64,000 nucleotides of DNA, from the NCBI GenBank assembly GCA_949357655.1, contig CASHTG010000016.1:2108001-2172000 (forward strand), written 5' to 3'. This DNA is from Parascedosporium putredinis. Taxonomy: Eukaryota > Ascomycota > Sordariomycetes > Microascales > Microascaceae. The position numbers were made by a program, and so were the translations under genes. Each line of letters starts with the position of its first letter. Within the stretch, counting starts at the first letter, position 1. The notes beneath the pieces were generated by a model. It saw nothing but the letters and a program-made list of their open reading frames with translations. It was not told where the DNA came from and made no database searches. Shown here piece after piece: positions 12,173 through 26,000 of this stretch.

Positions 12173-15100
12173 ATTGATCAGCGAGAAAACTATTCCCCTC
12201 CACCCCGGGAATCCACTGATTTGCTCGCGCACTAATAAGCTTGAACAATCGCCCGGAAAAGCTTGGCCCTGTGACTGTGACTTCACAGTCCAGTGTCGCA
12301 GGCCAGAGGCACTCCTTGAGTGGGCAGCGCAGATAGAAAGCCAAGTAAAGCCAAGAAGTGCATCGATCCATCAATGCTTGGCCCTAGAGCAGGTGGCTTG
12401 CTAGTTGAGGGGTCCCCTGAGTGTCCAGAACCGAAAAGCGTTGGAGGATGCAGAGAACGGGAAGAAACGGGCATTTTCTCGTCTTCCTTCCTTTGTAGTT
12501 ATGTTTTGCTTTCGCTCCCACCGTGAAAAAGATGGCGCCCCAGATCCAAACGGTGCGTAGCCCGTCTCATCTGAACTTGCCACACCAGAGAGCCTGCAGT
12601 TCGGATACGTTCTCTTCAGCCCGCCCCATCTAAATTCGTACGGTTGATCATATTGGGGTTATATTGAACAGCACTCAGATTGATCATCTCCCTTCCTCTT
12701 CTCCATTGTGGAGGTGACGAGGCGGGAAGGAAGCATGGAACAATTCTTCTTTTGTTCCTTGCGAGATTGACTTTTATGAGCGCATGCTTTAAACTTTGCC
12801 GTTCATCAAACGCATACGCGGACGTCCACGCACCCACCCGAAGGTCGTGTATACGCACATCTGCATATCTTGAGGGGCAAGGTCCCGATAATAGAAAGAG
12901 ACAACCGTGAAATGGAAGTGGAGGATCGCGTTCCCTTGCGTTCTTTGGCGCAAGAGTGAAAGAAACGCCCCACGAAACTGGCTGAATAGTGTCGAGAGGG
13001 TTACCCTTGTAGAACTCGAGGGATCCTGAATTAAGCTCCCCTCGGCTTTCTTCCCATCTGCAAGTACGTGTAGCGCTTGCCTTCCTTCCGTCAAACAGCG
13101 CCCTTGCCTCATACTCTTGGTGCTGGGCCACGCCCCGAAATAGAACCTTACGACACATGGACTTGCATGGGCGAATGGTGGTGGGTGGTGGTAGGGTGGC
13201 CAGCCCAGCCCACCACCGCACATAGTGTTTCATGTCCTTGCCCGACCCGGATATGAACTATCATTGCTAGGAATGTTTTCAACGTGACAATACAGGGCTC
13301 TTTTGTCAACCTCATCTTTTATAGCGAAGCAAGAATGTTTTGCGGAAGCGGAGCGGAACGCGGCGCAACGGAAGAAGAGGCCCCCAAGTGCGCCCAACAG
13401 GAACCTGTCACAGTTGAAGCTTTGGCCCTTCCAGGGCTGAATCGAGGCGTCACTTGAGAAGGAGGAACCAGTTTGGTTTCTTCAATTTCCCCTTTGATAG
13501 TGGCGCCCTACCGGGCGATGATTGGGACATGGTTATGCAAGCGACAAGCGAGAACAGGCAATACCACCAATTTTGCCAAGGGAGGCCGTGTGCGAGTCCG
13601 AGGCAGGGACCAGACTTCACCTACCCCGTGTTGCGAAGGAGATGTTGATGTCAGGAGATCTGAGAGTGGTGGTATATTGCCATCCCTTGACTTTTGTCTA
13701 TTCGTTTTTCATTCTAATACCCCTTTCTGACGGAAAGCGATTAGATCTTTTAACAGTGCAACATCCGAGACCCGTTCAAGATATTCTCTCGCGATCACAT
13801 ATATTTTCTCATTTGCTATCTTTGCTCGCTGTTTGCTGAGTGGATATCGGCGCTATCGAGTTTAGCAGACCGACCCTCACTCAGGCACTCGTTGGCCAGC
13901 CGCATCGAGACATTCAATAAAATACGTGCGAATGGGAAGCCGGTGAGGTTCTTCGAAAGTAGTGTGCCCAAAGAGGGTCCGGCGTAGTCCCTCCCTCCCC
14001 AAATCCGTCGATGACGCAACCAAAGTGAGCACAATGCGACTCTTGGCCTTCCCAACTTTGGAAAGAACACAAAAAGGGCCTCTTCCTGCCGTTCCGAAAG
14101 AGGTGGGGCATCGACACCAGTGCCCCACATACATCGCACAAACTTGAACTTTCACACTGTTCCCACGAGGGCCATTTGACTTGAGTCTCCATGTCGACAG
14201 GCATCATCGGTCCCACCCCGCTCCTTCCAAACACTCCTCTGGCTTGGCTTCGAATTTAAGCACACCCCAAGACACACGCACATAGCCTCCCCTTCCTCTT
14301 CAGGGCAGGGCTAGGGAGAGGGGCTGCTAAAGGGCAGTGCGCTCCTCTCTGTGAGGTTAAGCGTGGAAAGCCCTTGCCATCTGGACACCCTGTCGCGCCA
14401 ACCGTGCTTCTCGACGAAAAGACTTGGCTGACCATCCTGTGCCTCCTGATCACCCGCCCCCACCCCCTTTCCCCCTCAAAAGATGAAGGGTTCCAGAATC
14501 GACGCGTCATCATCTTGAAGGATAAGATTAGCATCATTTGTAAAGATGGTCAGGACTGAAAGCCACCTCCGCTAGGTCAGAATACTTGTACAGGAAAGAG
14601 GACTTTGAAGGAATATTAGCAGCACGCTGGTGAGGGAAGCCGACTTAATCCCATGGTTGTACCGAGGTGTGCCGGATTAATAAGGCAGGTCAAATCTGGC
14701 CACGATTGACCAAGCGTCCAAACCCCCTGATCCCAGTTCTTTTATCATCATCATGGCAACGATCTGCCGAACTTGCGCAGAGGTCTAGAACCACTCAACC
14801 ACACCTCCTATCAGATAGCGTTGAGGCTTTTATGAGTTTTTTTCTCCTTCTTGGTTCTTCTCCTCAAAGTCTTTTTCCTTCCTCTTCGTCGTTTCTCCTC
14901 CCCACCCATCCTTGCTAGGGGATGCGCGGACGGATGTCGAGTCGGCGATGTGACGCCGGACTCGAGAGAGGCATACGCCGACCGGCCCCACAGGGGAGAC
15001 CCACGCCAACGTTGACAGCGCCAGGGGAGGGCCATCTTGTTGGGGGCCGAGACATTATCAATGGGGCGAGCAGGCTCGGAATGCCGTCGGGATTTGATCT

Positions 15101-17490
15101 CGAATCCACCTTGCCGAGAGATTCTCGAAAGAAAAAAAGTTTCACGAGATTGACTCCCTCATGTCCCACTTTTTCGCCTTGCTTGGCTTATGCCGGTGAC
15201 TGTCTGGGGGTTTTTTTCTTATGATTCTTTTCTCCCCTTGGTTTCGTCCCCCGTGTTCTTCCAGCGAAAACCCGCCGACTCCTCTCTTCGTACCCCCTCT
15301 TAGAGAATGAAGCTTAATGGGGGAGGAATTTTTTTCCGGTCCACAAGACACATATCGTTTGCAGCAAGCGACATGAATTTTTGCCCAGGGCTCAGATGTC
15401 GAGAGCCACCATTCCTTCCCTACCCATGCATTTATTTACGCCATCTTGCTCTCCTGTTCGTGGGCCCTTCTTCGTCGTTTCCGCCGCCCTGAGATGTGGG
15501 GCGGGGCTTCGACCTGCAGGAGGGCGTTAGGTTGGCCGAACAAGCGAGTCGGCAATGACGGAAACGACGGACTTTTGGGACTTGCTGGGACTTCTTGGGA
15601 TCCCCCTCCCCGTGTCAAAGTTCGGTCTTCATCGTCTCATCCACACCATCCTGGTGGATGCGCATCTTCTCGACCTTTGCCTTGTTCAAAACGTTTAAGT
15701 GGAAGGCAGCAATGGTGGGTCAGCAAGCCCCCACTCCTTTTCTTTTTCTACGCCCAGAATTTCCATCTCCCTTCGCCTTCTTCAGCGTCTGTTTCGGTGG
15801 CTCGGCATCCTTGGCCTGCATGTACCGGAGATGCCTCGTCATCAACAGACCCCGAATAAAAAACGTCCAGGACACTTCTTTCTCGAAGGGGATAAAAGCC
15901 TCCATCGAGCGCAATCTTGTAGAATGTCCGCTTTCGAAGACAGGGGATCCTCGGGAATAGCAAATTCCTCGAATTCCATGCTGGCCGTCTCCCATCGCCT
16001 CTTTCGCTCTATTCGTTGGCTGAGGGCAACGGTGGTTGGTGATGATGCACGTACAAGTAGACCTCGCCAGGCATGGTCCCATGACATGAGGAAATGGAGC
16101 CATGGCTTCGGCATAGGACACGCCCCTGTTCTTGCGTTGCGTCGCACATCAATCGCACTCGAATTTAAGCAAATAAGAATGGCAGAGAGAAAACAAGCCG
16201 AACACAGGCCATCCTTGCATCCAGGTCGATTTGCTCCCTTATCCTTGGGATTGGTCGATTATCGAAACTACAATATGAAAATAGATGAATAGGATTAGAA
16301 ATCCTCCGTTCCTTTGAAAGGACTAATATTCCTCGACTCACACGAAAATCAAAAGAGACGTCAGTGGACCTCGGAGCATAGCCACCAGAGCCAGCCATGG
16401 AGCGAAAAGCGAAAGCTTGAGCAGGCTCCGAAGCACATTGGCTGGGCTCGGGCGTAATAACCCGCTTACTCGTCCAAAGAATTAAGCTTAACTGGGGGTA
16501 CAGCTATCGGGCTGTGTCATCGTTCGCCGCGCACACCCTCCCTCCCCTTCCCGCGTACCCAATCGAGCAACGCTTTCCAATCTTGCTTTTTTTTTTTCCC
16601 ATTGTTTCATTATTCCCCGTTTCTTCTTTTTCTCTTTCCTTTTTCTTTCTTTTGCCGCTCCCTGTCTGCTACGGACCAATAAGAACCAACTCCCGTTGCC
16701 GGCCGGGGCGGGGAGTGCCTTCCCTCGACCAACAGTAGAGATCCAACAAAAAACCTGAACAAGGCAAATCTGGCTTTGAGCAGAGGGCTTGAAGTGCACC
16801 CCTTCCTCCCATCCCATCCACCCCGAGTCAGGCGAGTTGTTATCAAAGGATGCTCTCATTCCTCGTGGCGAGTCATGGGAGAGGCTGATGTTCAAATACT
16901 GTGGCTCTGTGCCGTCCTTCCCGGGAAAAGCCAGGGAGCCCCCGGAAAGATACATTCAATATTATCATCAAGCCTTCGCGCACCTCATCTCTGAAAAATA
17001 AGGGGTCAATGTTTGCCAGCAGGTGTAGCTTGCATTCATTATTTTGGGTATCGTATGAGGGTGGTTGAATTGTGGGGATGGAATTGTGGCCTACGATTTT
17101 GCATAAACAACATATGTAGAGTTGTGGAGGGCACAAAAAAGTTGTGCAATCGTGTCCACTTAACCTCGTTCTGGAAGAGACTCCAGAAACTTTTTAAGTT
17201 TCGATCTGGTCGATTAACATTCGCCACCAAAGCAGGAGGGCAATATGACCCTTAATAACCTTCAAACCCTGGCTCATGCCACCTTGCGATGGCTGTGGGG
17301 TGTAGTGGGGAAGTGGTGGGTCCCAGCATTCGTAGTCATAATCTCCACTGCCAAGAGGAGCGGCTACTTGTACTTGCAAGGCTTTGGTGCTAGTGATCGG
17401 GCCCAGTCAGCCATTGTCTCTTCCAAGGACGAGACCCCTGCTCACACCCTTGCCGCATGCGCCTGGGGCTTGCGTACTCCCCCTTTCTCC

Positions 17491-17555
17491 AAAAAAAAAA
17501 AGAAAAAAAGAAAAGAAAAAAAAGGAAAAAAAAAAAAGAAAAAAAAAAAAAAACG
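17491..17555. repeat. A-rich polypurine tract
   Basis: A run of mostly A with scattered G. Apparent lysine-rich frames across it are artefacts of composition. Confidence 0.85.
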
Positions 17556-20500
17556 GCCAAGTAAAAGAAAGGGTCACGGAGGCCAGAAGAATGGAGAGGA
17601 AAGACCAAAACAAGGGGGAGAAAATAAGAAAGGAAGAAACACGACAAGGGAACAGAAGCGATAGGAAGGAAGAAAACCAGCGAAGCATTAATATTGGATT
17701 CTCTCGTGAGGCAACTTACACCCCTGCTGGCGCTCCCAAACCCAACCCCAAGCCTTTGGGACAGCCCTCTCTGCTCTGACCTCGTGCTGTTAACACATAC
17801 GCCCCATGGAGCTCTGCTGGTGAGCGACTGAGGGTTGGGTTGCAGATGATGGAGCGCACCAACAATACCGTTATCCACTGGGATACTAGGATGGCCCTAT
17901 CGATGGCCTGATCAAAGCTTCGGCATGTTTTAGTACCCTACAGAGAAGAGAAGGGCCCCGCCATCGTTCGTTCGTTCCCTGCCTCCTGGCATTTCCGCCA
18001 TGATGACGGGGCCAGCTGGGGCCCTCTCTCCCTGTTTGGCAGGAGAGGAGCTAGTACGTCTCGGCAGTTATTCTCGGTTCTCGAGACGAAGGAGTCGATG
18101 CCTTGGAAACGAAAATTGTCTCGGACATGAGTTGATAATTTTTGCCCCGAAAATTAGCCCTTGCGATGCACATTCATCTGTCTTTGTTGACGCAGACTTG
18201 TCTTTTTGTTTTCGCTTGCCAAGTGATGATGCCCCATCAAAAGACGAGGGAAAAAGGGAAAATAGCGGGGCGCAGGGAGAGAGAGAGATATCGACGGAAA
18301 GAGGGCGAGGGAAGGATGGAGACTTGACGATGCAACCCTGTCTCCGACATTCTCAATAGCGTAATGGGGCCGTCTGGAGGGCCAACACGTGTTCACTAGT
18401 AGGGGTACCAAGGTACATCAAGGGCTGAGTGGTCCTCGCTGATTAGGTTCGTCGGGGGACTTTGTAGTTTCTGGCTCTCCCGAACAGAATATTGACGGTT
18501 CACTTCGTGGCCTGGCTGAGCCTCACTGAGCCTCGCTCTCCACAATCCACTCACCAAACGGGGCAATAGCGGCGAGGGAGAGATGATTGATCTCAAGATG
18601 CCGATGAGCAAAAGGGAAGGAGACGATATTGAAAAGAGCGAGAGCGCCGAAGGGGCGCTTGGACCATACCTTCACTTAAAAGCACGCTGGATGTTCACAC
18701 TACCCGGGCTAAATTCTGGCACACGGAGTTTCCCACCAGTGTCCTTTCTGCAAGCCCCGAACTAGGAAGCGAAAAGGGACGCGCCATGGCCCACCTTGTT
18801 CGTGTTCGCTCTGACGAAGCGACACGCCCAAGTGGAAACTAAAAGTGCGCTGGCTGGGCTGATAAAATTCCCACGTGTGCTTGTGGTCCGTGTCATGAGG
18901 CTAGCCGGCGGGGGGGGGAGGGTTAGCCACCGATGGATGAGCTTGGCCCGGTTGAGCTCTAATCTAGATTGGAAGGGAAGATTGTTCTCCCTTTGGTCGT
19001 GCTCCTTGTGCCCTGAGCGCTGGTCGGCCGCGTGGTATCGGCGGCGTGCCCGGAATAGTTTGTATTGATGGAAAGGAGAGTCACCAAAGAGCTAATTAGA
19101 TTTGAGAGGGTATGAACGATTTCACCATCTCTCGTGTCGCACTCATATTTGGCCCCCTGGAGCAGGAAGCCACTTCGGACATCTTCGTCCGTTTTAGGGC
19201 ATTGGCGCACAAGACAGGTGATTCGAGGTCACCATCAAGCTTGTTGGTTGGCATCTCGTCGTGGGCCATGCGTCTGATTAGGCTCAGGTTTAGACATGGG
19301 ACGGCTTCCCAATTGATCCATTCATATCCATCCCTCCACAACTCGCGTTAACCGATCAGCGCCAGCAGAACCGATTGGCGTAATGGTGTCTTTCTTCTGC
19401 ATTGGGTCCAATTGAGTAGGACAGGCAATGCAAGTCAACTAAATTATCGGAAACCTGGTGGCCGTTAAGATTGTGCGGTTGGAAGCGCGGATAGGAGGCC
19501 GTTGTCCATGGCCCACATTGGCGACGCACTCATTACTCTCCCTGAAGTCGGTGCAAAATGATACCTTTTGTCCTCGGGGGACGACGCTATTGCTATCCCG
19601 CTTACCCTCACGATGGAGGCGGTAGGGGCCGTGACCCTTTGATGGGGTTCAGGCAAGAGTTCACGTTGATGCGTAGTGGAATCAATAGCCTCAAAGAACC
19701 GAACGTGGGTGTGCGTGCTTTTGCTATCTGATTCCGTGCACCCTCAGATCAATTGGTGGAGCTGGTTGGAGTTGCGCCAGGCTGGCGTCAACCTGTGTGG
19801 GTTCTGGGTTTCAGGGCTTTGGCATCATTGATGGAGCCCATGGCGGATGGAGCCCTGGAGGTGCACTACCCGGCGTGGGCTATTGAAATCTCGAGGGCTT
19901 CCAGCCGGGGATGTTCGTAGAAGAGTTGGATTTGATGCATTGCGTTTGACTCTTTCTGTCAGTGTTCTCTCTCTCTCTCGAATGATAATAATAGCGGGAC
20001 AGTTCACGGGTGGGAGGAGGGGACTGCCAAAAGTTTCAACGCTGCCAAGTCGTTACAAGGGATTCGAGGGATCTCACCCGGGCTCCTCTCCGATACCCCG
20101 AGCCGATGACACCCACACACGCCCTCGCTAGCTGCCTGCGCTTTCAACTCAGACAAGGGAGGGCCCAGAACCCAAAAAAGGTTCCGTTGGGGGATGAACG
20201 GCTTTGCCACCCACACCCTGCTGTCGCGCGCGCAGGCGGGAAGCGAACCGATGTCAGGCTGTCAGGCTTCGGACGGGCCGTTATATCACCCTGTGAAGGA
20301 GATCGGGGAGTCAAGAAAACGCCCCCGACACGCCGAATCGATAGCCATAAATCTATTCAGTAGATCTCGATCTTACTGATCAAGTAGAGAGGAAGGTACC
20401 AGGCCTCCCTAGACTCCGGCCTTAGCTAATGCTTATTTCAAGTCATTATGATTTCTCAACTATATTTCGTTCTCTTTGTGATGGGGCAGATCGCGAAATC

Positions 20501-21488
20501 AAGACGGCAAGAGCGGCCGATTGAACGCGATATTCCCGAGGTGCCTGGGGGGTGGGGGACAGAATGGATCGATCCTTCCTTCAGAACCAGGTTCAGCTCC
20601 TCCATCCTGCTCTAAAGTGCTCGAACGGAGAGGGAGCAGGAAATCACCGAAGTTGCTCCCTTCCCTTCGCCCTATTCTCTTTCGCCCTTCGCCTTGGGTA
20701 TTTTCCCTCCTTCCAGTCATCTTTCCTTCCTGTTATTTTTTTCTTCTTTCTTTTTTTCTTTTTCTCTTTTTCCTTTTCGCCTACTCTTCCTTCCCTTTTC
20801 TTTTTTCGTTTTCTTTCCTTTTTCATCAGTATTTATAGCTTCACAAGTACACTGTGTACATGTAGGCAAGCTACAGCTATGCTATGCTGGCCGCATCGCA
20901 GCACGGGGGTGGGTGGGCGGCTCGAAATTTGTCTCTTGTCAAGTGAACCTCGTTGGTCAAATCAACGTTTGTGAACCCCTCTCAGCGCACCTTTTCTTGA
21001 TTAGCGCAGCGCCGTTTGCCTGCCGGCGGCAACACAGAAATATCCCCACCTCCCGTGTACTTTTCAGCCTTGAGGGTGGCTTGCTGGAGTGATAAGCTCA
21101 GAGGGGAAACAACTATCGACAAGGGGGAAGAAAAGCTCACCCTGGTCGGCCATATTGCTTCTTGTCCGAATCAACGATGCAGTGAATCAAGCCGGCGCCT
21201 TGGAAAGAATGCCTCCTGGTCATCAATTATTGACAATCAAGTGCCATCCGTCCACCGTGGATCGAACGGCTGGAAACGACAGGGAGGAACCGGGCGGAAG
21301 CTTGGATCAGCTTCCTGCACCTCGCTGATTCTTCCCTTCCAATGGGCAAGACTTAACAGAATATTTCAAAAACTACCGTACATTAGTGCCTTTGGGATCA
21401 GCATATCGATTGATCATGCTTAATAAATGAAGAGGGTGCTGAAGACAGCTCGGTACATATTCATCGCGCCAAGCCAGCCACATTGTCG

Positions 21489-21518
21489 TTTTCTTTTCTT
21501 TTCTTTTCTTTTCTTTTC

Positions 21519-21555
<37 letters not shown>

Positions 21556-21556
21556 T
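21489..21556. repeat. (TTTTC)n microsatellite followed by a T run
   Basis: About ten copies of the pentamer TTTTC followed by roughly 18 T residues. Length in the assembly may be unreliable given the base-deletion pattern seen in the genes. Confidence 0.95.
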
Positions 21557-24500
21557 AAAGTAGTCCACGGCCCTCCTCAGAGAGGCGGCTGCCTGGGCTA
21601 ACCGACGCTGCACCTGTTTTGTCATCGGATGGCTGAGCTTTCCTCTCGTTCATGGTATTGACATGACACAAAAAGCAAGATGCTGACAACCCGACATCCC
21701 GCAATTCCGGGTGTGTTCTTCTTTTCTTCTCTTACCCTTACTTAGAAGGGTGACAGACGACCTTTACGCCCTCACTGGGCCGACTTGCCTCGTAATCATA
21801 TCTCCTAACATGCAACTTAGGTAGGCGTTGGTTGGGGTTGACAAACTAACACTTGAACTTTGAAGGGGTGTCCAAGAAATAAATGCAAAGCTGGGCGGCG
21901 TTTCGGCGTTGGCTGACTGAAAGCCATGTTTGGCAGACGAGGGTTGACGGCATTATGAGTGATAATTATTCCTACTCGTTGGTAAACATGGACGGACGGC
22001 TTCCTAGTACTTTGAGGATATCCAATCCAATTCGATTATTCGAAGGGGTCCCATCGTCCCCTTTGCGACCCGACCCTGTCTTCTATCAACGCTCCTGTGG
22101 GCTTCTGCAAGCCTTGTAATTGCTATTATTGACCCGAATCCTCGTGACAATGGTCCCCGCTGCGGCGGCGATCATCCCCTCTTCAATTCCCGAGCCCTGT
22201 CTCCTCCGCCTCCTTTCGCCCCCGAGAGAAGACGATCGTCAGGCATTTTGCTCGGATGAGAGCGATAGGTGCAAGGGCAATCCGAGTAAGACGGAGGACG
22301 ATTGGCCATCTCCCACCACGTAAGATGAGGCCAACTGCATCGTGTCATTGGGCACGGGACGATCACCATCCTTTCTTATCCTTTTGTTTTCACTTCGCCC
22401 CCGCCCAGCATCCCTCCAAACTGAATTACTTCCCACAAACGAACCCCCTCTCACCCTGATCTTTTGTTCCGTTTTTCCCCTTCTGTCTTAAATAGTGTCA
22501 ATGAAATTTGCGTTTCTCCCCCTTTCCCCTTTCTTTGAGAAGGGGGTTTAGATCGGGGTCGGGCTTCGTGTTCGCCGACCTCTATCAGCTTTGTATTCCT
22601 TTTCAATTGAAGGAGCGCCAGGGCTGTGCCTTCGCCGACCTAAAAGGCATTAAAGTTGAGCACTGGCGGGACTTCTTCAAAACTGGGGTCCCCCAAATCC
22701 AGAATATCAATCCGCGAACTCCTCTCCCACGCCCCTCCAACAGGAAGAGCAAGCCAGGGAGCAAGGCTCGCAAACGGAAACGTGGGGCCGGAAAACACGC
22801 CCCTGCTACTCCACCGATTTTTTTCTTTTCCTCTTCATTGAAAGTTCAAAGGCCCAAATCCCGCTCGAATCATTTACCTTTCAGAGCATGCATCTGGCTG
22901 ACCATTTTGGAGCATCTCGAGTCGCTCTTGACCCACCACACTTGCTCCAGCCGCAAGACGCTGGCGTCGTAACACCTAGTCCTGAAGAAACTCAAAAGTA
23001 TGTCGCAAGGGGGTGGAAGGAAGGCCCATTAATGCGAGGATTTACCGAGTTGGACACTTTGTGAAATCGACCTGCAGAAGGTCGCCGAAAAGTTGTTCGA
23101 TCACGAGGGTTGCTGGTCGCTTACCCCTGCCAGCGCTTCCCATATCTACTTGTAGATTTCAAGGCACCGGCCAGACCAAATGAGGCAAGTGGAAAGAAAC
23201 GAGGGGCGGGAAAACAATCAAGGGAAAAACCAAAAAAAGAAAGAAAGAAAGAAAAAAAAGTAAGGGCGTCAGTGAGGTCTCCGAAATGCACTTGCGCACA
23301 GTTTGCCAGGGGCTTGGCTCTGCTTTCATCCGGCTTGGTGACCTTGCAAAGCTCTTGGCTGGGGAGGAAAGAGGGCCTTGCAACACGGCGCGTGTCTGTA
23401 TCCAGTTGGGGGCCTCGCTGGATCACCGGCACCGCACCGTCACGCTCACCTGCAGAGCCAGGATAAGCTTATATAATAAATTGCTCGGGTTCTCGGCGCT
23501 GATAAGCGCATTGGTGCGAGAATGACAGGGGGTGTGGAGAAGAACAGCGCTGTCACACCTCCCGCATAATTTAAACGCTTTTCCAAGCTTCGCTCAGAGG
23601 GCTCGGCACTCGGCTCCATCAATACGAAGTAAACCTCATCCAGGCAAACTCGGCGAAGTCTGAACAAGGTAGGGGATACGAATGGGACAAAAGAAAATGA
23701 CGGAGAAACAAAAGAGAAGTGGAGTACACGGCATGAGGCCCAATATCCCAGCGCGTCGCCCAAGCATCCAAGCATAGTACGTCAGATGATGACGACTAAT
23801 ATCAAGTGAAGGGCTTGGATACACCTCAGCGGATCAGACGAATGGATACACGGAGATATGGATATAGGTTGAGCTTGGGGTGAGGGGGCACCTCCTCTGG
23901 ATAATTCGATCCATTCTTTGAGGATGACATGGCCATCCTGAGCTGTCAAGTAGCGAAAATCTTTCGATTTCGGGTACTTGTGGAATCGCCAGCCTCAAGA
24001 AGCAGGGGAGGTGGCGCCTAGCTGGGTGCTCCTCAAACGAGCGCCAACGTCAAAAGAGCGTGCCCTCTTCCGAAGCTCGGCACTCGATACCTTCCAGTGA
24101 CCCTCCTAAAGGTGAGGTGCTTGAATGGACGCGCAAGTCTGCCAGGTGGTACATACGCCCCGAAACGGAGGGCGGAGACTCATTTGTGTGTGCACAGAGG
24201 GTGGAGAATATAAGGGGCCCTGAAGGTGGGGATACCTCGGTTACATCCATCAAGACAAGCTTAGTTTGCAGGCCGGTGCTAGGGCGGATGATGCAGGTGG
24301 AGAAGGGGACAGCTGAGGAAGCCCGTTCCTTTGGCGTGGGTACGTGGAAGTCCAGGATTGTCCTTTAGCGCACGGTCGGTGCGGATATGACGGAGTCCGC
24401 AGTATATTACTTGTATCGTAGGATAAGGAAAAGAAAAAAAGATTAAAAGAAAACGAAAAAGAAAAAAGAAAAAGAAAACACAAAGAAAACAAAAAGGGTA

Positions 24501-26000
24501 GGACGGATCCACCTCATCCAAGCGCCTCACCAGATCGCCCGGGAAGTCCCTGCGCATCATTTGACGTACGCCCCCTTTCTTTGTTCGTCCTGTTGAGCCC
24601 AAGCAGAAGCTCATTCGGGGGTATCGCGAATGAGCAAGGACACTCCTTAAGGAGAAACCAATAGTTGGGCTTAACTCTCCGAGCGAGCAAGAGAGAGCAG
24701 GAATACGCGGCCTTATTAGCCTCGTGGAGTTGTTCTTTTTGCGTGTCCTTCTGTCAAGACATCCTTCCGTTGAACTGCACCCTTGGATCAAATCCTCCGA
24801 AAATAAGCAGCAAGGTCCAACCCCTAAAACGGCCACAATACCGCATTTAGCACCCAAGCTGACGACAAGCTTGCTCAGCATTTTGGCGGGTGCTCAAACG
24901 CTGGGCAAGCACAGGGGATCTGCTCCACTGTGAAGGAGGTGGCAATCCACCCAAGCCTCTTCCATTTTGTCAACTCCTTTGCGAAGTCGTCGTCCGGGGG
25001 TGGGGAGGCTTCGGAAGGTGGAGGAGGGGCGGGGGTCCATTCGACAGACGCTGAATTATCTCCATGTGAAGGACAGCTTTAGCATACTAGCCGTTGTGGC
25101 ACATATCCATGCCACTGATTCAAGGTTAAACCCAAGGTATAACGAAATAACTTGCAAGCTCTGAGACAACGCAGGCCAGATGGGGAAAAAAATGGAGCGG
25201 GAAAGCCTATTTGCTAGGCTATGAAATTGGGATCTCTAGCCTTCCTTTGCAGAGCGGGTACATTCTGAACGGGGATCTAATACCTCCTCCCTCCCAAACC
25301 GGCTTCTCCGGGGGTCGGTGGACAGGAACAAATGACGGGGAATAGTCTAATTACTAGGTCCTGTTTTGGCTTCATGCTGGAAGACGGAGGATGGACGAAA
25401 GGAGGGTGGTGTATTTTCCGGTGTGGTGGGTTGGCGCGCGAGCGGCGAACGGCGAGCGGACAAGACCTTCGGTCCCGAAAAAGTTTGTGGGGCTCAGTCA
25501 GCGCCACAGAGCGTGGCAGGATCCATTGCTGGTTCCACTCGATCAAGGTACTGGAGATCTGGTATTTAACCCCTTTCTTTTGCTTCCTCTTCCTTCTCTC
25601 GGTAGGTGGATGCACTCAAGCGGAGGCAAGTCATGGTTCACGCTAGCGGAGAGGGACCCATCCACCGTCTCGCCACACTCTTTTGTTCCACCAAGGTGAT
25701 GCTGAGGAAAACCCACGACCCCCGTCAGGTTTAATCCGGCAGCCAAACCAAAGAAACTACCAGAATTTTCCTTCTTTTCCGATGAAATAGTAAGCAAAGG
25801 AAGTTTCCAACACAGCAAATACACAATAGGAAGAAGAGGAAAGAGACGAGAGTCTTGAAGAGGAGTACGAATCAAGACAAGCGCTGTGCTTTATTTGATA
25901 ATCCTCGTGTAAGGGCGGGTCCCCGCCGGCGGCATTTCCCACCAAGGCTTGGGCTTGCTTCGGCAGGTCCCACGCCTGAAAAAGAACAGTGGAGTCGTCA

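Larger units (their letters stand above)
1710..14000. other. Non-coding region, first third of a 36-kb gene desert
   Basis: No frame here shows a recognisable domain, a conserved motif or plausible exon structure. The open frames are short, overlap on both strands and have low-complexity composition. What can be seen is a T/C-rich tract at about 7732-7800 and another at about 10396-10490, an A/G-rich stretch at about 9419-9495, an 11-base direct repeat at 3812-3833, an 11-base repeat (2.5 copies, unit CATGGAGGCAG) at 6661-6688, and a compound palindrome at 12141-12172. The base composition is ordinary and CpG is present, so it does not look like RIP-mutated transposon DNA. I saw no tRNA or 5S rRNA pattern by eye. 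Confidence 0.6.
14001..26000. other. Non-coding region, middle third of the gene desert
   Basis: Again no recognisable coding sequence on either strand. Frames of about 100-200 codons occur (for example 15699-16292 +), but they have no family resemblance and no intron signals tying them together. Simple-sequence features are the main visible content: a T/C tract at about 16586-16650, an A-rich tract at 17491-17555, a T/C tract at about 20736-20822, a TTTTC repeat ending in a T run at 21489-21556, and A/G-rich tracts at about 23218-23262 and 24424-24497. Confidence 0.55.

Noticed and set aside
12788..12797. TTTAAACTTT as a possible WOPR-protein binding site
   Set aside because: I am not certain of the exact consensus, and one match in 36 kb of DNA is expected by chance.
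17245..17779. Lysine-rich frames on the + strand
   Set aside because: They translate the A-rich tract at 17491-17555, which is simple sequence.
22508..22972. 154-codon + frame with basic residues
   Set aside because: No family resemblance and no support from start context or introns; judged a chance frame.
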